Below are positions 13,033 through 19,884 of a DNA stretch of 34,579 bases, piece by piece; the first letter of the stretch is position 1, and the number at the start of each line of letters is the position of its first letter. The notes below the pieces were generated by a model, which saw only the letters and a program-made list of their open reading frames with translations, made no database searches and had not been told where the DNA came from. Source of the DNA: a virus; the IMG/VR virus record IMGVR_UViG_3300048834_001298, positions 1 to 34,579 of that record; one strand, written 5' to 3'. The translations under genes and the position numbers were made by a program.

Positions 13033-13148
13033 GCGCCGCGGTCACGGTCACGAACTGGTTCGGCGCCGTGTTCTTCCACCTGGTGATCCCGGTGGTGATC
13101 GCGACAGCGATCACCGTGGAGCGCTGGCTCGATCGGAGGGGCCGATGA
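13029..13148 (+). CDS. Small membrane protein (39 residues)
   Basis: The frame runs from GTG 13029 (GTGA overlap) to TGA 13146-13148, which overlaps the next ATG (ATGA). The product is one hydrophobic helix (FGAVFFHLVIPVVIATAITV) followed by a basic end (ERWLDRRGR), so the N-terminus probably faces outward and the basic tail stays in the cytoplasm. The coupling at both ends makes a chance frame unlikely. Its role is unknown. Confidence 0.65.
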   Translation: MSAAVTVTNWFGAVFFHLVIPVVIATAITVERWLDRRGR

Positions 13149-13357
13149 CCGCGCCTCGCCTCACGGTGGCCCAGCGGTCCGCCATGGGCGTCGTGCAAGC
13201 ACGTGGCTGGGCTGCGGTGTCGAACCGGACATCGGCCGACTCCGGGGTGATCGACTCCCGTGTTGCGGACCGGCTGATCAAGTTGGGGATGCTCGAGCAG
13301 CGCGGACGGGACCGGTGGGGCCGGACCACCGTCCGTGCAGCAAAGGGCCACCGGTGA
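13145..13357 (+). CDS. Small winged-helix-like protein, tandem copy 1 (70 residues)
   Basis: The gene begins at ATG 13145 by ATGA overlap. The product reads as a winged-helix module: AQRSAMGVVQARGWAAVSNR, then SRVADRLIKLGMLEQRG, then a wing (WGRTTVRAAKGHR). It is clearly related in layout and residues to the next protein (VV..G.AAVSN and the VA.RL...G..EQ..... TVR core), so the pair arose by duplication. It is likely a DNA-binding regulator, although no target is visible. Confidence 0.72.
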   Translation: MTAPRLTVAQRSAMGVVQARGWAAVSNRTSADSGVIDSRVADRLIKLGMLEQRGRDRWGRTTVRAAKGHR

Positions 13358-13578
13358 CCGTCTCGGCGTCGAGGTTGCGGGCACTCCAGGTGGTGCACCG
13401 TCACGGCACTGCGGCGGTGTCGAACACCACCGACCCGGACCGGGGCCAGATCCACCATGCGGTGGCTCATCGGCTGCTGGTCGAGGGGCTGATCGAACAG
13501 GTCGGGTTCAACCGGCACAACCAGGCCACGGTCCGCTTGACCGGTCACGGCCTCGAGGCGCTGGACGGACGGCGATGA
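13354..13578 (+). CDS. Small winged-helix-like protein, tandem copy 2 (74 residues)
   Basis: The gene begins at GTG 13354 by GTGA overlap with its paralogue. Matching segments are LRALQVVHRHGTAAVSNTTD, AVAHRLLVEGLIEQVGFNR and the wing ATVRLTGHGLEAL. The two copies differ at most surface positions, so they have diverged and may form a heterodimer or recognise different sites. The C-terminal LTGHGLEAL is typical of winged-helix proteins of the MarR/PadR type. No more exact placement is possible by eye. Confidence 0.72.
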   Translation: MTVSASRLRALQVVHRHGTAAVSNTTDPDRGQIHHAVAHRLLVEGLIEQVGFNRHNQATVRLTGHGLEALDGRR

Positions 13579-13832
13579 TCCGCGTCACCACGGTGCCCGC
13601 CACCCTCCCGGTCCCCGCGCAGGTTGCCGCCGAGCTCGCCGCCGCCGGCATCCAGATCTCCCCGCCGGCCCGCCGGCTCTTGGACCGTTCGATCCTGTGC
13701 CGTCTCTCGATGCGCCACGACCCGGACCGCCGCACCGCGCTGTGCCGTGACTGCGCCCTGCCGGCTGTCGGCCCGCTCCCCGCCGCCCCCTCTTCCCCGC
13801 CCACGCACCCGTGCGTCCTCCAGGAGGCCTGA
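13575..13832 (+). CDS. Hypothetical protein with CxxC knuckle (85 residues)
   Basis: The gene begins at ATG 13575 by ATGA overlap. The product has a helical first half (PVPAQVAAELAAAGIQISPP) and then RRLLDRSILCRLSMRHDP and ALCRDCALP, with a proline-rich end. C-x-H and CxxC elements could form a zinc knuckle. No family was recognised. Its last codons provide the AGGAGG ribosome site for the next gene. Confidence 0.62.
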   Translation: MIRVTTVPATLPVPAQVAAELAAAGIQISPPARRLLDRSILCRLSMRHDPDRRTALCRDCALPAVGPLPAAPSSPPTHPCVLQEA

Positions 13833-13838
13833 CCCGCT

Positions 13839-14021
13839 GTGTTCCGCCGTCCCGCGCCCCACCCGGCGCCGTCACCGAATCACACCCGGGTAGTTCGCTG
13901 CCGCCGGGCCCGGCCACCGTGGTGGCGGGCCCGTCGCCGCGGTGAGTGGGCGCTGATCGAGGGTCGCCGTGCCGTGTCCGAGCTGCTCGCTACGGGCCGG
14001 CCCCGAGGCGGGGTGGCCTGA
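13839..14021 (+). CDS. Small arginine-rich protein (60 residues)
   Basis: GTG 13839 lies 12 bases after an AGGAGG ribosome site, and the stop at 14019-14021 overlaps the ATG of the next gene (TGATG). The product is strongly basic (RVVRCRRARPPWWRARRRGE), with a more ordinary helical C-terminus (WALIEGRRAVSELLATG). It may bind DNA next to the replication protein. Arginine-rich frames arise easily in GC-rich DNA, so this is less certain than its neighbours. Confidence 0.5.
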   Translation: MFRRPAPHPAPSPNHTRVVRCRRARPPWWRARRRGEWALIEGRRAVSELLATGRPRGGVA

Positions 14022-15109
14022 TGGCGTGGTTCCGCATCGATGACGGTTGGCTCCACCACCCCAAGTCCCGCCGCGCGGGCCGTGACGGCCGGGACCTGTG
14101 GGTGGCGTCCGGGACGATGTGCGCGAAGTACTCCACCGACGGGTGGGTCGAGGGCGCCCTGGCCCCCGACTACGCGACCGCCGGCGGCGTCACGAAGTGG
14201 AAGGCGGCCGCCAAGGCGCTCGTCACCGCCGGGCTGTGGCACACCGCCGACACCATCAAGCAGTGCCCGAAGTGCCGGGACCAGATCGCCGAGATCAACA
14301 CCCAGCGCTCCAAGGACGGCGAGCCGCTCATCGCCATGGGCCCCGAGGACTTCTTCTTCCACGAGTGGTGGCTGTACCAGCAGCCCAAGAAGGCCAAGCA
14401 GTCCGCCTACGCCAAGCTGGCCGCCGACCGGATGCGGGCCCTGCACCGCAACACCGAGCTGTGCCGGGCGATCCAGATCCGTGACCGTGACCGCTGCCGG
14501 TACTGCTACGTCGAGGTCAACTGGAACGACCGGCGCTCGGCCACCCGCCCCACCTACGACCACGTCGACCCCCACGACTTCGACGGCCCCGACGGCGGCA
14601 ACTCGCTCGACAAGGTCGTGGTCGCCTGCGCGACCTGCAACGGCCGCAAGGGCAAGCGCACCCCCGAGGAATGGGCCGCCGACCCCAAGGTTCCGGGCCA
14701 CCTGCTCCGCCCCCCGTACCAGCCCCCCCAGGACGTGACGCCGGTCACAAAACCTGATCCAAAACCCAATCCCGATCTACCCCGACCGGCCGGTCCAGAC
14801 CCCCAAAACCTGCCCCGACCGGCCGGTCCAGACCCCGAAAACCTGCCCGGACCCTCGCATGACGCGCGACTCGGGTCGGGGCGGGTCGGATCTGGTTCTG
14901 GGGCAGATCCGGGACTGGGTCGGGCCGGGACGGGCATGGCCGGGCTGGTGCGGGGCGGGACCGGGCCGGGCCTGGACGGTGCGGGCCTGGTCGGGTTCGG
15001 GCCGCCCGGGGCCGGGCCGGGACGGGAGCCGCCGACAGGCGGCACCACCAACCCACCATCCGACCGAACGACCGCTGCAGCCGATGACGCGGAGGACCTG
15101 AACCGATGA
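14021..15109 (+). CDS. Replication-initiator-like wHTH protein fused to HNH nuclease
   Basis: This 362-residue protein starts at ATG 14021 (TGATG overlap). Residues 1-130 resemble the N-terminal domain of phage replisome organisers (FRIDDGWLHHPKSRRAG, then LWVASGTMCAKYSTDGWVEG), with an inserted CPKC pair. Residues about 157-215 are an HNH nuclease: C159 and C162, YDHVDP with H181, N194, then CATCNGRKG (C203, C206, N207). From about residue 230 the chain is low-complexity Pro/Gly and includes two copies of PRPAGPDPQNL. The DNA for that tail has origin-like features (see 14742-15030). It probably starts or processes replication; which step the HNH part performs is unknown. Confidence 0.75.
   Translation: MAWFRIDDGWLHHPKSRRAGRDGRDLWVASGTMCAKYSTDGWVEGALAPDYATAGGVTKWKAAAKALVTAGLWHTADTIKQCPKCRDQIAEINTQRSKDGEPLIAMGPEDFFFHEWWLYQQPKKAKQSAYAKLAADRMRALHRNTELCRAIQIRDRDRCRYCYVEVNWNDRRSATRPTYDHVDPHDFDGPDGGNSLDKVVVACATCNGRKGKRTPEEWAADPKVPGHLLRPPYQPPQDVTPVTKPDPKPNPDLPRPAGPDPQNLPRPAGPDPENLPGPSHDARLGSGRVGSGSGADPGLGRAGTGMAGLVRGGTGPGLDGAGLVGFGPPGAGPGREPPTGGTTNPPSDRTTAAADDAEDLNR
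14780..14845 (+). repeat. Two tandem 33-bp repeats (iteron-like)
   Basis: Units 14780-14812 and 14813-14845 differ at about one base. Each contains the perfect 12-base palindrome GACCGGCCGGTC (14784-14795 and 14817-14828). They lie in the low-complexity tail of the replication-type gene, directly after an A-rich pocket (about 14746-14771) and before a long G-tract region. Confidence 0.8.
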
Positions 15110-15816
15110 CCCTGTTCGATGCCTGGGATCTGGCCACGGGCTGGCTGTCGGTCGCTGTCGCCAGCTCGAAGGACGAGGACCGTCCGGCCCTGCACCGCAC
15201 CGTGGCGATCGAGGCGTTCCACGAGGGCGTGCGCCTCACGGCCACCGACAGCTACCTGCTGTTGACGGCGTGGGTCCCGAACCTGGATCACCCCGACGAG
15301 CCGCCCCCGCCGCTCGACGTGGCCCCGTACGGCACCACGGTGGCCATCGACCCGCACGGCCGGGCCCGCGGCCTGCTGGGCCACGCTCTGGGCCTGGCCC
15401 ACGCCGCGGAGAAGGCCGACGACCCCGAGCCCGTCGAGGTGTCGCTGCAGCTCGGTGTGGTCGATGAGGTCGATGACCGGTCGATGCTGGCCGGGATGGA
15501 GGTGCCGTGGGTGGTGATCGAGCTGCCGGGCACCGAGCGGGTGAAGCTGCGCACCTACGAGGGCGAGTACCCGAACTGGCGTGGCCTGTTCGGGTCGGTG
15601 AAGCCGAAGCGGACCGCCGGTGTGGGCCTGTCGGCTGACCGGTTGGCGCAGCTGGCCAAGCTCACGAAGTACCACCCGGCCAAGGTGCTGCGCATGGCAT
15701 TCGCCGGCGACGGCCACGCCGTGCACCTCGAGCTCCAGGACCGCCACATCGAGGGCCTGGCCATGACGGTGCGCACCGACATGGAGACCGGCGACCCGAT
15801 CGGTGGTGACGAGTGA
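15106..15816 (+). CDS. DNA sliding-clamp-like protein (DnaN-related)
   Basis: This 236-residue protein has clamp-like features. AFHEGVRLTATDSYLLLTAW resembles the 'LEATDGYRLA' strand of the bacterial beta clamp. YEGEYPNWRGLF resembles the 'DGRFPDYRRV' segment. LSADRLAQLAKLTKYHP and the following strands resemble the last clamp domain. The beta clamp has three domains in about 365 residues, so this chain has room for only two, like T4 gp45 or PCNA (trimers). It would tether the host polymerase or a nuclease to phage DNA. It begins by ATGA overlap with the replication-type gene, in keeping with a replication role. Confidence 0.62.
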   Translation: MTLFDAWDLATGWLSVAVASSKDEDRPALHRTVAIEAFHEGVRLTATDSYLLLTAWVPNLDHPDEPPPPLDVAPYGTTVAIDPHGRARGLLGHALGLAHAAEKADDPEPVEVSLQLGVVDEVDDRSMLAGMEVPWVVIELPGTERVKLRTYEGEYPNWRGLFGSVKPKRTAGVGLSADRLAQLAKLTKYHPAKVLRMAFAGDGHAVHLELQDRHIEGLAMTVRTDMETGDPIGGDE

Positions 15817-16520
15817 GCCAGTGGATCTCGATCGAGTCCCGCCGTCACCTGGCCCTGGGCGATCAGGAGCTGGTGCTGCAGTTCGTGGACGAGGTGGAGC
15901 AGGCCCGCCAGCTGGCCGCCCGGCTGCCGGCGGTGCTGCGGGTGATGCGTGACGACATGGCCGGCCACCCCAGGGCAGCGAGCACGGGCCGGGGTGATGG
16001 CCCGCCACCATGGTGCTGGGAGCACGAGCGGTCCACGCTGGAGTGCGACCGGGTCGGCCTGGTCTGTGCGGGCGAGGTGATCGCCGGCCCGTCCGACCCG
16101 ACCGGCTCGGCGGCGGTGATCGGTGATCGTGCCGCCGAGAACATGCGGCTTCTGCGCCGGGAGGTCGAGCAGATCCAGCTGCTGCTGCACCGGGTGGTGA
16201 AGCTGTCGGCGCCCTACCCGACCGAGCACCTCGAGCGGGAGTTCGTCGAGGCGACGCCGGGTGACGAGTGGTGCCGGTCGTGCTGGCGCGACGACAAGCA
16301 CTGCGAGCCGATCACCCGCAAGCCGAACGGCCGCCCGTTCTACGAGGGACTGTGCCGGTGGTGCGGGTCCTTCCGTGCCGAGCACGGCTGCAACCCGCCC
16401 ATCGTGCTGCTGCAGCGACGCCACCGGGGCGAGCCGATCCGAGCAGCCATGGTCACGAAGGCGCTCAAGGAGCAGCGAGCCCGGGAAGCCAAGCCCAAGA
16501 AGGGCAAGCGGGCGTCGTGA
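15813..16520 (+). CDS. Zinc-finger protein of actinophage type (235 residues)
   Basis: The gene begins at GTG 15813 by GTGA overlap. The N-terminal 45 residues are helical (LVLQFVDEVEQARQLAARLP). A C-x-C pair occurs mid-chain, then a helix (NMRLLRREVEQIQLLLHRVV). The C-terminal third has EWCRSCWRD (C154, C157) and LCRWCGSFRAEHGC (C181, C184, C193), forming a treble-clef-like zinc site. A lysine-rich end (AREAKPKKGKRAS) follows. Proteins of this build are frequent near the replication genes of actinophages, without known function. It probably binds nucleic acid. Confidence 0.72.
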   Translation: MSQWISIESRRHLALGDQELVLQFVDEVEQARQLAARLPAVLRVMRDDMAGHPRAASTGRGDGPPPWCWEHERSTLECDRVGLVCAGEVIAGPSDPTGSAAVIGDRAAENMRLLRREVEQIQLLLHRVVKLSAPYPTEHLEREFVEATPGDEWCRSCWRDDKHCEPITRKPNGRPFYEGLCRWCGSFRAEHGCNPPIVLLQRRHRGEPIRAAMVTKALKEQRAREAKPKKGKRAS

Positions 16521-16810
16521 CGGTCGTGCTGCGGTGCGGCTGCCAGGTGCTAGCCCGTGACGAGTTCACCCTGACCACCCACCACGTCGACCGGGAGCCA
16601 CGCAAGGATGACCTGCTCCGCTGGCTCACAGACGCCGGGGTCGCCGTCGACCGATGCCTTGCGGTCCGGCTGGGGGAAGGGCTCGTTGCGGCAGAGCTGG
16701 CCCACCGCCCGTTCCGGCGCTGCGGTGATCACGAGGCCACCTACGTTGCCGAGATCCTGGTGACGTCGCCGCCGCCGGTTTGGCCGGTGTTCCCCCGGTA
16801 CATGCGCTGA
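16517..16810 (+). CDS. Hypothetical protein, last early gene (97 residues)
   Basis: The gene begins at GTG 16517 by GTGA overlap and closes the early chain. The product contains TVVLRCGCQVLARDEF, a helical DDLLRWLTDAGVAVDRC, and HRPFRRCGDHEATYVAEILV. Cysteines and a histidine (CGC and CGDH) might bind a metal. No family was recognised. It is followed by a 102-base gap that separates early genes from the terminase block. Confidence 0.65.
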   Translation: MTVVLRCGCQVLARDEFTLTTHHVDREPRKDDLLRWLTDAGVAVDRCLAVRLGEGLVAAELAHRPFRRCGDHEATYVAEILVTSPPPVWPVFPRYMR

Positions 16811-16912
16811 CCTGGGGTATCCACCACTTCGGTGCTCGGAGGGTACATACTTCATTTCGATGGGCCGTCCTGGTGATCCGGGGCGGCTCTTCTCGTTGCG
16901 GGGAGGTGGGTC
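16811..16912 (+). promoter_or_regulatory. Early/late junction gap; candidate late promoter or cos region
   Basis: This 102-base gap separates the early chain from the HNH-terminase block. It contains an A/T-rich dip unusual for this genome (gggtacatacttcatttcga, about 16841-16860), with TACATA (16844-16849) as a possible -10, but no good -35. HNH-terminase phages of this type usually have cohesive ends near this junction, so cos may lie here. Neither assignment is proven. Confidence 0.35.
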
Positions 16913-17020
16913 GTGCTGGCTGCGTTCTCCCGCTGGTTGTTGGATCGGGTGGTGCCTCGTCGGGCGGTGCAGGCGGGGCCGTGTCGTCCGTTGGGTGGCC
17001 ATCGTTCGTGGCGGCCGTAA
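16913..17020 (+). CDS. Short ORF (35 residues) coupled to the HNH gene
   Basis: GTG 16913 has a strong ribosome site (GGGAGG at 16901-16906, six bases away). Its TAA stop at 17018-17020 overlaps the HNH ATG (TAATG). The 35-residue product is basic (VLAAFSRWLLDRVVPRRAVQ). The HNH gene has no ribosome site of its own, so this ORF may exist mainly to deliver ribosomes to it. An alternative frame from ATG 16860 overlaps both and lacks a ribosome site. Confidence 0.5.
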   Translation: MLAAFSRWLLDRVVPRRAVQAGPCRPLGGHRSWRP

Positions 17021-17364
17021 TGCCGTCTCGTCCTCGGCGTCCTCGGTCCCGGGAGTTGTACGACGCCGACCATGAGCGCCGCACTCGTGCGGCGATCGAT
17101 GCGGAGCCGTGGTGCCATGCCCGAGGTGGTTGCCCGCACGCTGATGCGGGCACTCGGGCCAATCCGTTGACCGGTGATCATCCTTGGTCGCTGGCCAGCT
17201 TCGGTGGTGACGTCGATGCGTGGCGGTCTCAGCCTCGGGTGCCGCTGTGTCGGCGCTGCAACTCCTCGAAGGGCGGTTCGCCGCTGGTGGAGGGGGAGGG
17301 GCGGGCGAAAAGTTCGGGCCCGGGGCGGGGCGGCCAGGACCCGCCAGCGTTCCTCTCTCGCTGA
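17020..17364 (+). CDS. HNH endonuclease (terminase-associated)
   Basis: This 114-residue protein has a basic N-terminus (SRPRRPRSRELYDADHERRT) and a compact HNH site: C32, then GDH at 52-54, then PLCRRCNSSKG (C77, C80, N81). In HK97-like cohesive-end phages, an HNH protein encoded beside the terminase is needed with TerL to cut DNA during packaging, and this gene sits directly before terS. ATG 17020 is chosen because it overlaps the stop of a short upstream ORF. The frame stays open further upstream, so a longer form is possible. The tail is low-complexity. Confidence 0.82.
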   Translation: MPSRPRRPRSRELYDADHERRTRAAIDAEPWCHARGGCPHADAGTRANPLTGDHPWSLASFGGDVDAWRSQPRVPLCRRCNSSKGGSPLVEGEGRAKSSGPGRGGQDPPAFLSR

Positions 17365-17400
17365 CGAAAGTCCGGACCCCGCGTACCCAAGGAGGCGGTG

Positions 17401-17895
17401 ATGGGTGTTGCGGGCAAGGGCCGGCCGAAGAAGCCGACGGCCCTCCAGTTGGTGCAGGGCACCCGCAAGGATCGGATCAACCGGTCCGCTCCGATGCCTC
17501 ACGAGGTGGAGGTCGTGCCGCCGGCGTGGCTGCGCCCTCGGGCGGTGGCCGAGTGGGATCGGTTGGCCCCGGACCTGATCGACCAGGGGGTGCTGACGGG
17601 CTGGGATGTGCAGGCGTTCGCTGAGTGGTGCGATGCGGTGGCCACCGTGGCTGAGGCGGCTGAGCAACTGGCGGCCGACGGGCACATGGTGGAGCGCCCG
17701 GTGTTCGACCGCAACGGCGCCAAGACCGGGTTTCGGGTGGTGCCGAACGAGTGGTTCTACATCCAGAAGGCGGCGCTCGAGGTGAGCGCGAAGAGGGCAG
17801 CGCGGTTCGGGCTGACGCCGGCGGAGCGGTCGGCGCTGCCGATCGACCGGGGAGGCGCTGGTGACGGCCAAGACCCGGAGCGGTTCTTCATCTGA
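17401..17895 (+). CDS. terS: Phage terminase small subunit (P27 family)
   Basis: This 164-residue protein recognises phage DNA for packaging. P27-family features are present: a Gly/Lys-rich start (GVAGKGRPKKPTALQLVQGT), PPAWLRPRAVAEWDRLAPDL, and a helical core (FAEWCDAVATVAEAAEQLA). NEWFYIQKAALEVSAKRAAR and a FGLTPAERS end complete the pattern. AAGGAGG at 17389-17395 lies five bases before ATG 17401; GTG 17398 is a less likely alternative. The 3' end overlaps terL by 35 bases in another frame, a tight arrangement that keeps the two subunits in proportion. Confidence 0.93.
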   Translation: MGVAGKGRPKKPTALQLVQGTRKDRINRSAPMPHEVEVVPPAWLRPRAVAEWDRLAPDLIDQGVLTGWDVQAFAEWCDAVATVAEAAEQLAADGHMVERPVFDRNGAKTGFRVVPNEWFYIQKAALEVSAKRAARFGLTPAERSALPIDRGGAGDGQDPERFFI

Positions 17896-19645
17896 GCCAA
17901 GGGCCAGGGCCCGGGCGAAGCGGGCGCCGCTGGATCCGGCGAAGCGGTGGCGGCCGGCTGACCGGCGGGGCCCGGTGTGCGGCTACGAGTTCGACGGGAA
18001 GGTCTGCAAGAAGAAGGGGGCTCACTACTGCGAGCCGAGGGCTGACCGGCCGGTGAAGTTCTGCGCCGAGGTGCTGCGCCACACGTCGGGGCCGTACGCC
18101 CGGCGGGCGTTCGTGCTGGAGCGGTGGCAGGAGATGGAGATCGTGCGGCCGCTCTTCGGGGAGGTCGTGTGGTCCGAGGACTGGTCGCGCTACGTGCGCC
18201 GGTACCGGATCGCCTACATCGTGATGGCCCGCAAGAACGGCAAGAGCGCGCTTGCCGCTGCTCTGGTGCTGTACCTGCTGGTCGCTGACGGTGAAGAGGC
18301 GGCCGAGGTGTACGGGGCGGCGAAGAACACCCGTCAGGCCGGCAAGGTGTACATGCCGGTGAAGCGGATGATGCAGCTGTCACCGCAGCTGACGGCCGCC
18401 CTGGACGAGAACAAGGCGGCCCGCCGGATCTACCACGAGGCCAGGGGCTCGTTCTACGAGGTGATCCCTGCTGATGCGCTCGGCGAGCTCGGCCACAACC
18501 CGCACGGGTTCGTGCTCGACGAGGTGCTCTCCCAGCCGAACCGGGACCTGTGGGACGCGATGCGTACCGCCACGGGTGCCCGGGCTCAGCCGCTGCTGAT
18601 CGCCATCACCACCGAGACGAACCTCCCGGAGTCCTTCGGGGCGGATCTGATCGACGAGGCCGAACGGGTGCAGGAGGACCCGGCCAGGGCGGCGCACATC
18701 TTCGCCTGGGTCCGCAAGACCCCGATCGCCGCGGACCCGTTCGACGAGAAGACCTGGCCGATCGCCAACCCGGCGCTCGGGTCGTTCAAGTCGAAGTCCG
18801 AGATGCGGGCCATGGCCGAGGAGGCCCGCGAGGACCCGGTGAAGCTCGACGCGTTCATGCAGCTGCAGCTCAACATCCGCCGGTCCGTGGTGACCCGGTG
18901 GATGCCGCTGCCTCTGTGGGACCGTGCGGGCGGTGCCGTCAACGAGGCTGACCTGCGAGGCCGGGCCTGCTTCGCCGGCCTCGACCTCGCCTCGACCACC
19001 GACCTGGCGGCCTGGGTGCTGCGGTTCCCGCCGACTGGCACCGAGCCTGGTGCGGTGCTGTGGCGGTTCTGGACCCCTGAGGCCGAGCTCCGCACGCTCG
19101 ACCGTCACACGAACAAGGCGGCGTCTCGGTGGGTGGCCGAGGGGTTCCTCACCGCCACCGAGGGCGACTGGATCGACTACGCTGGCGACCCCACCACCGG
19201 CCGGTCCGGTTCCGGGCTCGCCATCCACCCCCAGCTCGCTGCGGATGCTGCCCGATTCCGGATCGTCCGGGTCGGCTACGACTCGTGGCAGGCGGTGAAC
19301 ACGGCCCAGTTCCTCCAGCGGCTGCTCGGTGACGACGCGGTGCGCCCGGTGGCCCAGGGCTACGGGCTGTCCGAGCCGCTCAAGGAGCTCATGCGCCTGG
19401 TCCAGCACGACGCCGCAGCGGACTACGCCGACGACCTGCTCCTCGGCCATGGCGGCCACCCGGTGGCCCGCTGGAACGCTGACAGCGCCGAGGTCCGCCG
19501 GGACGACCAGGACCGCATCAAGTTGGTGAAGCCGGACCGGGCCAAGGTCGGCAAGCGGATCGACGGGCTGGCGGCCCTGGCCAACGCCATGAAGGTCGAG
19601 TTGGACCACATCGAGCAGCGACCCAAGGAGGTGAACCTGTGGTGA
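17861..19645 (+). CDS. terL: Phage terminase large subunit
   Basis: This 594-residue packaging motor and nuclease has the ATPase motifs MARKNGKSALA (Walker A, about 122-132) and GFVLDEV (Walker B, D220-E221), followed by an AITTETN coupling motif (about 248-254). The RNase H-like nuclease begins at FAGLDLASTTDLAAW (D375) and its late acidic residue is in RIDGLAALANAM. Before the ATPase lies a cysteine group (C40, C49, C58, C68) that could bind zinc. The start is GTG 17861, inside terS. It moves DNA into the prohead through the portal and cuts it. Length is usual for HK97-type enzymes. Confidence 0.96.
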   Translation: MTAKTRSGSSSEPRARARAKRAPLDPAKRWRPADRRGPVCGYEFDGKVCKKKGAHYCEPRADRPVKFCAEVLRHTSGPYARRAFVLERWQEMEIVRPLFGEVVWSEDWSRYVRRYRIAYIVMARKNGKSALAAALVLYLLVADGEEAAEVYGAAKNTRQAGKVYMPVKRMMQLSPQLTAALDENKAARRIYHEARGSFYEVIPADALGELGHNPHGFVLDEVLSQPNRDLWDAMRTATGARAQPLLIAITTETNLPESFGADLIDEAERVQEDPARAAHIFAWVRKTPIAADPFDEKTWPIANPALGSFKSKSEMRAMAEEAREDPVKLDAFMQLQLNIRRSVVTRWMPLPLWDRAGGAVNEADLRGRACFAGLDLASTTDLAAWVLRFPPTGTEPGAVLWRFWTPEAELRTLDRHTNKAASRWVAEGFLTATEGDWIDYAGDPTTGRSGSGLAIHPQLAADAARFRIVRVGYDSWQAVNTAQFLQRLLGDDAVRPVAQGYGLSEPLKELMRLVQHDAAADYADDLLLGHGGHPVARWNADSAEVRRDDQDRIKLVKPDRAKVGKRIDGLAALANAMKVELDHIEQRPKEVNLW

Positions 19646-19884
19646 AGCGATCGATCTCCAGTCTGCGCCGAGCTTGGGTCACCGCCGTGCTGGCCGTGGC
19701 CACCTTGGCCATGGTGCCGGTGGCGCTGGCGTGGCGGGCCCGGGCCGAACTGCTCGAGCTCGCTGCGGCGGGTTGCCTGGCCTTCGCAGCTGCTGCCCAC
19801 GTGGAGCGCGGGGCGTGGCTGGTGGCCGCTGCGGCGGCGGGGGCGAAGGCCACGGAGATCGCCCGGCGTGAGGCTCGTCGGTGA
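19639..19884 (+). CDS. Membrane-associated hypothetical protein (81 residues)
   Basis: AAGGAGG at 19625-19631 lies seven bases before GTG 19639; GTG 19642, overlapping the terL stop, is the alternative. The product has two hydrophobic segments (VTAVLAVATLAMVPVALAW and ELLELAAAGCLAFAAAAHV), a third alanine-rich one, and a basic end (EIARREARR). It lies between terL and portal and overlaps the portal start by GTGA. Small membrane proteins in this slot are seen in actinophages; a role as holin or assembly factor is only a guess. Confidence 0.75.
   Translation: MVKRSISSLRRAWVTAVLAVATLAMVPVALAWRARAELLELAAAGCLAFAAAAHVERGAWLVAAAAAGAKATEIARREARR

Noticed and set aside
16860-17075. Rightward 71-codon frame from ATG 16860
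   Set aside because: It has no ribosome site, a Gly/Arg/Cys-rich product, and overlaps both the 35-codon frame with a strong site and the HNH start.
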